Assembly (NCBI GenBank): GCA_035289125.1
Contig: DATDXW010000052.1
Span: forward strand, 1-21,020
Source of the DNA: JACQID01 sp035289125
GTDB taxonomy: Archaea > Aenigmatarchaeota > Aenigmatarchaeia > GW2011-AR5
Direction of reading: 5' to 3'
DNA length: 21,020 nt
A program made the position numbers and the translations under genes. Below are positions 21,013 through 21,020 of the stretch, piece by piece (position 1 is the first letter of the stretch; each line of letters starts with the position of its first letter). Below the pieces are notes generated by a model, which saw nothing but the letters and a program-made list of their open reading frames with translations, was not told where the DNA came from and did not search any database.

Positions 21013-21020
21013 TTTACCCA

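Overview
The window is a stretch of an archaeal chromosome. It holds aRF1 with NIKS and GGQ motifs, ribosomal proteins S8e and L37e, an archaeal Sm-like protein, an archaeal-type cytidylate kinase, the short archaeal-type PEP carboxylase and an archaeal/eukaryal-type TrpRS. It also holds a tRNA-Lys with an intron at 37/38 flanked by a bulge-helix-bulge fold. Many genes have an AT-only TATA-like box about 27 bp upstream of the start codon, as expected for leaderless archaeal transcripts; others have strong GGAGG-type ribosome binding sites. Compact packing and a shortened ValRS fit a small-genome (possibly DPANN-like) archaeon, but that placement is inference.

Region 1 (112-4194): a 4065-bp transposon. 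It has 15-bp perfect terminal inverted repeats and a perfect 9-bp target duplication. It carries a DDE transposase gene with a frameshift and an in-frame TAG, plus three passengers: an Mrr/PD-(D/E)XK restriction endonuclease, a convergent N4/N6 DNA methyltransferase and a translationally coupled zinc-ribbon protein. Short GTTTAAWAAGT repeats lie just inside both ends.

Region 2 (4195-9444): tRNA-Ile(GAT, with intron, minus) and tRNA-Ala(GGC, plus), then a HIT-family protein, cytidylate kinase (minus), valS and prf1. cmk and valS diverge from one palindromic ATTTAAAT box.

Region 3 (9441-12830): a membrane-anchored zinc-ribbon protein and archaeal PEP carboxylase (both minus), a class I aminotransferase (plus), then two 15-residue Cys/Lys microproteins, each with a strong Shine-Dalgarno. 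PEP carboxylase makes oxaloacetate and the divergent aminotransferase may convert it to aspartate. Between them lies an intergenic region rich in inverted repeats, with alternative hairpins in the presumed aminotransferase leader.

Region 4 (12855-15942): an unannotated 48-aa protein and a TatD-family hydrolase (minus), S8e (minus), divergent LSm and L37e (plus), and two overlapping half-size DMT transporter genes that probably work as a pair.

Region 5 (15980-21020): tRNA-Lys(CTT) with intron, then a minus-strand operon that reads from the right edge: a Cys-containing unknown, an Asp/Glu racemase, trpS, a bacterial-type metG with a fused C-terminal tRNA-binding domain, and an unknown, possibly GNAT-like protein.

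A dispersed intergenic repeat (core GGGATACGAC...GAAGTG...ATAATATGGCATCG) recurs about five times between genes. No stretch longer than about 300 bases lacks a gene or other assigned feature; bases 1-111 hold nothing I recognise except a small ACGCAC/GTGCGT hairpin at the very edge.
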